This document shows positions 6,592 through 10,336 of a stretch of 10,336 nucleotides of DNA, one piece after another (the first letter of the stretch is position 1; every line of letters starts with the position of its first letter). A program made the translations under genes and the position numbers. The notes below the pieces were generated by a model. That model was given only the letters and a program-made list of their open reading frames with translations. It did no database searches and was not told the DNA's origin. The stretch covers positions 1-10,336 of the forward strand of contig RXOD01006447.1 of NCBI GenBank assembly GCA_005223375.1, written 5' to 3'. The DNA is from Amoebophrya sp. AT5.2. Lineage: Eukaryota > Sar > Dinophyceae > Syndiniales > Amoebophryaceae.

Positions 6592-6962
6592 TTAAGCGTT
6601 CTTGAGCTACTTGAGTAAATTCATCCTACAACTTCTAGCAAATTAACGGAAATGGAAACGTAACATACATTGATGTCGAGTAGGTCGAGTAGTAGTGTCG
6701 TGATGCGCTGTAGTCGTCCGGCGAACAAGGAAGGCGGAGGGGCGGCCGATAGGTACCACTGAGGGTGTTGGGGCGGCCGCGGAGGAAGATGGTGGATTAA
6801 TTATAGAAAGTATCTCTCGGACATTTCTTTGCGCGCCGCCTGATCGGAAGGATTGCTTTACGAGTGATTGGTCGTTGATTCAATCAGAACTTGGTCCGTC
6901 GATTGCAGTCTCGCCCTAGAGGAGTGCTGGATGAGTATATGGTAGTCAACCTACCTTTAAAC
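6592..6962 (+). other. Non-canonical intron with imperfect terminal inverted repeats (preferred)
   Basis: It begins TTAAGCGTTCTTGAGCTAC (6592-6610) and ends GTAGTCAACCTACCTTTAAAC. The reverse complement of the last part, TTAAAGGTAGGTTGACTAC, shares TTAA, GT, TTGA and CTAC with the 5' end in the same order. Alternative: GT-AG from 6598 (AGC/GTTCTT, a weak donor) to 6908 (ATTGCAG), also phase 0, which would add 18 residues to exon 11. Confidence 0.5.
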
Positions 6963-7889
6963 TGCGGCGTCCATGACGCCTGCCTCGACGACCCGCGGTG
7001 CTGTTACGTGCGTTGGCAGGTGGTGAACGATTCCGAAAGCAACCAGTTTGACCGGCAGAAGTTCGACGATCTCGCAACATTTCCGCAGTGTGAAACCGAA
7101 AAAACAACCTATGCAACGAGGCGGTGCCTTGCGGAGGAGTTCGGCGAGAGGGAATGGGAAGACAACGCGGCCACGCCGGAAAACGAAGCAGCTCTTACCC
7201 TGGATGACGTGGGCACGAGCGTCGCGAGCTGGTTGGGAAATCCAAGTTGGTATAATCCGCTGACGCACGAGGAAGGGGATCCCAACAACATGCAGGGCGC
7301 GGGGGCGGAAAACAATAAATGCACGTCCTCGGGACATGGACTGACCAGCGGCGGTTGGTGGTATGTCAGGTTCAAGGACAGAAGAAGACACAAAATCACG
7401 CAGATCCGTCTTTGGAACCGCTTTCAGGGTCCGCACAATCGGCTAGAAAACGCGTGCGTGCGCTTCTCTCTCGATGGCGTCAAGCCGTCCCCCGAAGACC
7501 CGACGCAAAACTGCGACATGTACCTGCCCGAGGAAATCAAGGACAATACTGGACCGGGATCCGGGACGTACGTAACGGTCGATAAAATGATCGTCGGAAT
7601 GATGCTGATCAGTCAGGCCCCAGACTTCTACCTCACGCTTTGCGGGATTGAGATCTACGAGGAGACGGCTGGAAATTCGCCGCGGTACCCCGCCCTGCAC
7701 GCGGCCGGTTGCGTCGTCCAGGAGAAGGCCGGCTACCACGGCTTCGATTTACCGGGGAACCCGGAGATTCCACGCGGCACGAGTCTGCCGGAGTGCGTCC
7801 ATCGCTGCACGCAGAACAGCGAGTGCGCCGGCATCCTCTTCAACCAAGGCGCCAGCCGCGGGTGCATGCTGAAAATGGCGGGCGCGTTT
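6963..7889 (+). CDS. Exon 11: FTP lectin-like domain and PAN/Apple module, duplicate of exon 4
   Basis: It starts CGVHDACLDDPRCCYVRW, a Cys-rich piece. Next is the FTP-like domain: TTYATRRCLAEEFGEREWED, GGWWYVRFKDRRRHKITQIR, LWNRFQ, RLENACVRFSLDG, YLTLCGIEIYEE. Then the PAN module: AAGCVVQEKAGYHGF, SLPECVHRCTQNSECAGILF, GCMLKMAGAF, where the exon is interrupted. It is the closest relative of exon 4: in a 108-base stretch (2451 and 7423 onward) I count 98 identical bases. It lacks the 11 residues (VEDSSGNRRPA) that exon 4 has before SLPEC. In exon 4 the PAN module runs straight on through the point where this exon stops. The start at 6963 is a prediction; 6909 is the alternative. The frame ends at a TAA at 7908, inside the intron. 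Confidence 0.83.
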
Positions 7890-8403
7890 TTAAGGGTCGA
7901 ACTTGAATAAACTCAGGCCTAGGTCCGTCGTGGTCCAGGTGAGGTGTAGGCTTGCCGACTGCAGGTTTCTTGCTAGTTCAGTGGAACTAGGATAGGCACT
8001 AGAGTCTGACTCTGGCTCTCGCGGTCTTCTAGCTCCACTCCTTCTATCTGTGTGGCTCCCCCGTGCATCCTGTAGCTGTTCCTTGTGCAACTATACTAGT
8101 AGGGAGCCATCGAGGTAGAGGTTCCTTGTGCAGCTATAGGGAGCCATCGAGTCGTGCCCTAATCATGGCATAACCGGCTTAATATCAAAATTATAAATTC
8201 TCTTCCTCGGGAAAGAGCCATCCAATGGTATCTGCCCTGACGAACTCCTATCCGTCGGTTGGCAGGCTGAAGAAGGTAAGTGTGACTGATCAAGCTTTCG
8301 AGATCATGGTAAAAGTAATGAAAAAAAAATTGTACGGCTAGACCTACACCAACACCTACACCTGATAGGCACATGTCCTGGGTTGCCTCATCGCCCTCTA
8401 AGG
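7890..8403 (+). other. Non-canonical intron with terminal inverted repeats, absent from the duplicate exon 4
   Basis: It begins TTAAGGGTCGA and ends TCGCCCTCTAAGG. The reverse complement of the end, CCTTAGAGGGCGA, lines up with the start (TTA-AGGG-CGA). Removing it gives GAF/SDAGKEVGGFNDAFD, which aligns without a gap to GAFADGRKQTGGFHDAFD of exon 4. The boundaries can slide by one T. No GT-AG pair gives this join. The interior carries a tandem repeat at 8078-8151. Confidence 0.72.
8078..8151. repeat. Two-copy tandem repeat, period 43, inside intron
   Basis: GTTCCTTGTGCA, then CTATA and GGGAGCCATCGAG, occur at 8078-8114 and 8121-8151. The first copy has six extra bases (CTAGTA) in the middle and one A/G difference. 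Confidence 0.75.
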
Positions 8404-8750
8404 TCTGACGCCGGGAAGGAGGTCGGGGGGTTCAACGATGCCTTCGACGCAGTGGAGCTGCGCCCAGGCTCGGCGTGCCGGACCAACGTCGGCGCGATCG
8501 CGACGTACCGGGGCGTTTCCGCGCTAGGCCAGGACCTGCTGCTGGCGAAGCCGACCCAGGAGGAGTCCTTCGTGAAGGCGAGCTGCCTTTCTGGCGAACA
8601 GGCGATGCCGGTCGAGCTGGCGCACGAAGGCCGCTGGATGTACAGGAAGACCACGTGCTACGAGCAAACCCAGCTGGAGCCGGGGGGGAAGTCACAAATC
8701 CTGCAGCAGCCAAGCATGCTCACGACCTTCTGGGACGACTGCGCCGCGAT
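8404..8750 (+). CDS. Exon 12: end of PAN module, unique linker, start of a WSC-like segment
   Basis: It reads SDAGKEVGGFNDAFDAVELR, then PGSACRTNVG, completing the PAN module of exon 11 (exon 4: GGFHDAFDSVQLPKNSACRDN). After that it departs from exon 4: there is no GCSV half. Instead it has TYRGVSALGQDLLLAKPTQE, KASCLSGEQAMPVELAHEGR, WMYRKTTCYEQTQ and SMLTTFWDDCAAI. The final part continues in exon 13 as LCASYGTLELARVG...QCFC, which together gives C-x(4)-C...C-x-C, a layout like WSC domains. The TAG at 8752-8754 is in frame but belongs to the intron (TTAGAAAC). So after the shared PAN module the two duplicates carry different downstream modules, evidence of module shuffling or divergence. Confidence 0.75.
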
Positions 8751-9215
8751 TTAGAAACCCAGAAGAGGTTGTTCGATTGCACACTGTGGGGCGATGGATC
8801 GTATCGTCGGTTCACTAGGTAAATCTGGCTGTATAATATGTACAATCGTGGACGTGGAGGGACTGCTATGCAGTAGCTATCTGGATCGATTTTGATATTT
8901 TTTTTAGGAAGTAGAAGGTGCGTCGACATGGAAGTTGAGTTCCGGAGCCTACGAAAGCAACAATAGGTCCTTCGATCAGACCGACAGAGCCGTTGCCGTC
9001 GTGATACGACCTGCCCTCGGTTCTAGGCATATTAGCGAAAAAACATGGAAATGTAGATGAAAAACTGTGCGCGTCTAGCTGGTGTGGGTTGTTCTTTATC
9101 GGACGACTGCGGCACCGTATGGCTGCATCGTATCGACCAATGTGGAATCGGCTCGTATTCCTATGCGCTCCTATACCATGTGCAATCGGCGCATGATCAG
9201 TCGCTTCTGTTAAGC
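8751..9215 (+). other. Non-canonical intron with complementary ends
   Basis: It begins TTAGAAACCCAGAAG and ends CTTCTGTTAAGC. CAGAAG (8760-8765) is exactly complementary to CTTCTG in the 3' end (9204-9209). It joins DDCAAI to LCASYGT in phase 2. An AG is present at 9213-9214, but no GT donor fits in frame before the TAG at 8752. Nothing coding is recognised inside. Confidence 0.58.
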
Positions 9216-10336
9216 TCTGTGCGCGAGCTACGGCACGCTGGAGTTGGCGCGGGTAGGGGAGTCGCAGTACCAGTGCTTCTGCTGGGACCGCTGGTCCCGG
9301 CGGGAGCAGGAATTGGACTACATGGTGAATTCCACCGCCTGCTCCACGACCACGACCGAGCGCCGCGCCAACGAGGACGAGGCCGGGCGCCGCTGGAGCC
9401 ACATTCTGCGGAACTTGGACCCCCTGCCGGCCACGCAGTGCAAGCGCGTGCTGTTCGCGAACTACCCCGGGGAGGACCTGGACGCCGGCGGCCTGTTCGG
9501 GCGGGCGCTCGGGGTACGCACGTACGAAGGCTGCCTGCAGGCGTGCGCAGACCGGCCCGACTGCGCCGGATTCACCTTCATCAAGACCGACACGGCAAAC
9601 GACAACTGCGCGCTGAAGGGCAAGGTGGAGGGGACCACCCCGGAGACGTCCACCTGCTGCCACTCGGTCGTGATGACGGACGCGTGCCGCGCGGAGCTGC
9701 ACGGCGCGACGGCGGCGGCGGTGGGCGGGGGCAAGGAGATTTCGCTCCTGCTCCCTGCGGCGGAGGACGTCACGGTGATCTCGGAATACACGCAGACTCA
9801 CAACAAGAACCTGTTGTTCGACAACCGCTTTGTGCAGGAAAACGGTCCCTTCCAGACGCTGGATACCGGGCACCGCTGCCCCTTCGTGCAGTATGACCTG
9901 AAGACGGCGAAGCAGGTCTCGCAAGTGCGGATCGCCGCGCAGGAAGACCCGATACGCATGCGACGGCTGTACTTCGCGACAGTGGAGTGGACGCCGGATG
10001 TCGCCGTGAACGATGTGGATTCGGTGGAAACCAAGTTTCCCGAGAAAAACCTCGGCTTCCAGGTGTACGTAGCGATGCAGCCGAAGCAGCACTCGATGAC
10101 GGACGGCGAGTGTCCGGACGTGGACCCGACGCTGGAGGTCTGCGAGACGCGGCGTTTTGACGGGCAGGACCAGTTGGCAAGGTGGAGCCGCCTGGGCACC
10201 GACCTGCACGGGCACCGGATCGCGACCACCACGGTGGACTGCGGCGGGCGCGTGGGCCGCTACGTGGTGCTTCAGCTGCCGAGCACGCCGGAGGACTTCC
10301 GGGTGCTGTGCGCGAACGAGTTCAGCGTGTTCGGGG
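9216..10336 (+). CDS. Exon 13 (partial): WSC-like end, PAN/Apple module, fourth FTP/F5-8C lectin domain
   Basis: Open through the window edge, about 373 residues, strongly G+C-rich in third positions. It begins LCASYGTLELARVGESQYQC with FCWDRW (WSC-like C-x-C) and a linker (LDYMVNSTACSTTTTERR). The PAN module follows: QCKRVLFANYPGEDLDAGGL, RTYEGCLQACADRPDCAGFT, NDNCALKGKVEG, CCHSVVMTDAC. The lectin domain follows: HRCPFVQYDLKTAKQVSQVR, LYFATVEWTPD, FQVYVAMQPKQHSMTDGECP, RRFDGQDQLARWSR, DCGGRVGRYVVLQLP, LCANEFSVFG. The whole series is the uninterrupted relative of exons 6-9, and was used here to place their splice sites. The long open frame on the opposite strand is a by-product of the composition. 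Confidence 0.85.

Larger units (their letters stand above)
1..10336 (+). other. Gene model: one multi-exon gene for a modular lectin/PAN-domain protein, open at both ends
   Basis: Exon blocks from 467 to 10336 join in phase at 781/1470 (phase 0), 1738/2081 (2), 3163/3360 (2), 4215/4293 (1), 4678/5277 (0), 5628/5894 (1), 6094/6404 (1), 6591/6963 (0), 7889/8404 (0), 8750/9216 (2). Homologous domains continue smoothly across most joins, which argues for a single gene rather than a row of broken ones. The block at 1-88 belongs to the same protein type, but its link to the next exon is not resolved. All exons lie on the + strand, are richer in G+C than the introns, and encode cysteine-rich extracellular-type modules. 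No signal peptide, transmembrane segment or true terminator is visible, so membrane attachment is unknown. Alternative: two or more adjacent paralogous genes with unseen ends; I see no poly(A), promoter or start signal to support that. Confidence 0.72.

Noticed and set aside
3165..8754. Interpretation as a decayed pseudogene, because stops interrupt most coding blocks (3165, 4230, 6616, 7908, 8752)
   Set aside because: After each stop the missing part of the same module follows in a phase-compatible block with no frameshift inside any block. Introns explain this better than decay. Transcript data could still overturn it.
8866..10215. Long open frame on the - strand (about 449 codons)
   Set aside because: It lies mostly antisense to exon 13, whose + strand frame encodes recognisable PAN and FTP modules. 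The minus product is Arg/Val/His-rich low-complexity protein, as expected from the complement of G+C-rich codons.

Overview
The window looks like a piece of eukaryotic, probably protist, genome carrying one large intron-rich gene that runs left to right across the whole 10.3 kb. Thirteen exon blocks on the + strand (about 5.9 kb, roughly 1,960 residues) can be read. From position 467 to the right edge all exons chain in compatible phase across eleven introns. Neither the true start nor the true stop is inside the window. There are no bacterial signals, RNA genes or CRISPR arrays.

The product is a cysteine-rich, modular, presumably secreted or surface protein. Four modules recur: (1) a lectin-like galactose-binding fold of the F5/8C-fucolectin (FTP) type, four copies; (2) PAN/Apple-type Cys modules, four copies; (3) a short Cys region resembling the end of WSC carbohydrate-binding domains, about three copies; (4) a module I cannot name, with a GCSV half and an NW...GY..VC half, in three copies (the first is only its second half). 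Order: exon 1 (unnamed module, second half); exons 2-3 (unnamed module, WSC-like); exon 4 (FTP, PAN, GCSV half); exon 5 (NW..VC half); exons 6-9 (PAN then FTP); exon 10 (WSC-like); exons 11-12 (FTP, PAN, WSC-like start); exon 13 (WSC-like end, PAN, FTP, open at the edge). Exon 4 and exons 11-12 are a recent internal duplication, about 90 percent identical at base level in the part I counted.

The most unusual feature is the introns. Four fit ordinary GT-AG splicing. Seven do not: they begin near [C/T]TA[A/G], often putting a stop codon at once in frame, and end near TAA plus two bases. Their two ends are partly complementary, so each resembles an element with terminal inverted repeats. One of them interrupts one duplicate and is absent from the other. 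This matches published descriptions of non-canonical introns and introner elements in syndinean dinoflagellates (Amoebophrya). That assignment is inference from intron style and protein type, not from a marker gene.

Weak points: the left end (89-466) is unresolved, exon 7 is odd, and splice sites are predicted to within a few bases only, because short repeats at the junctions allow sliding.
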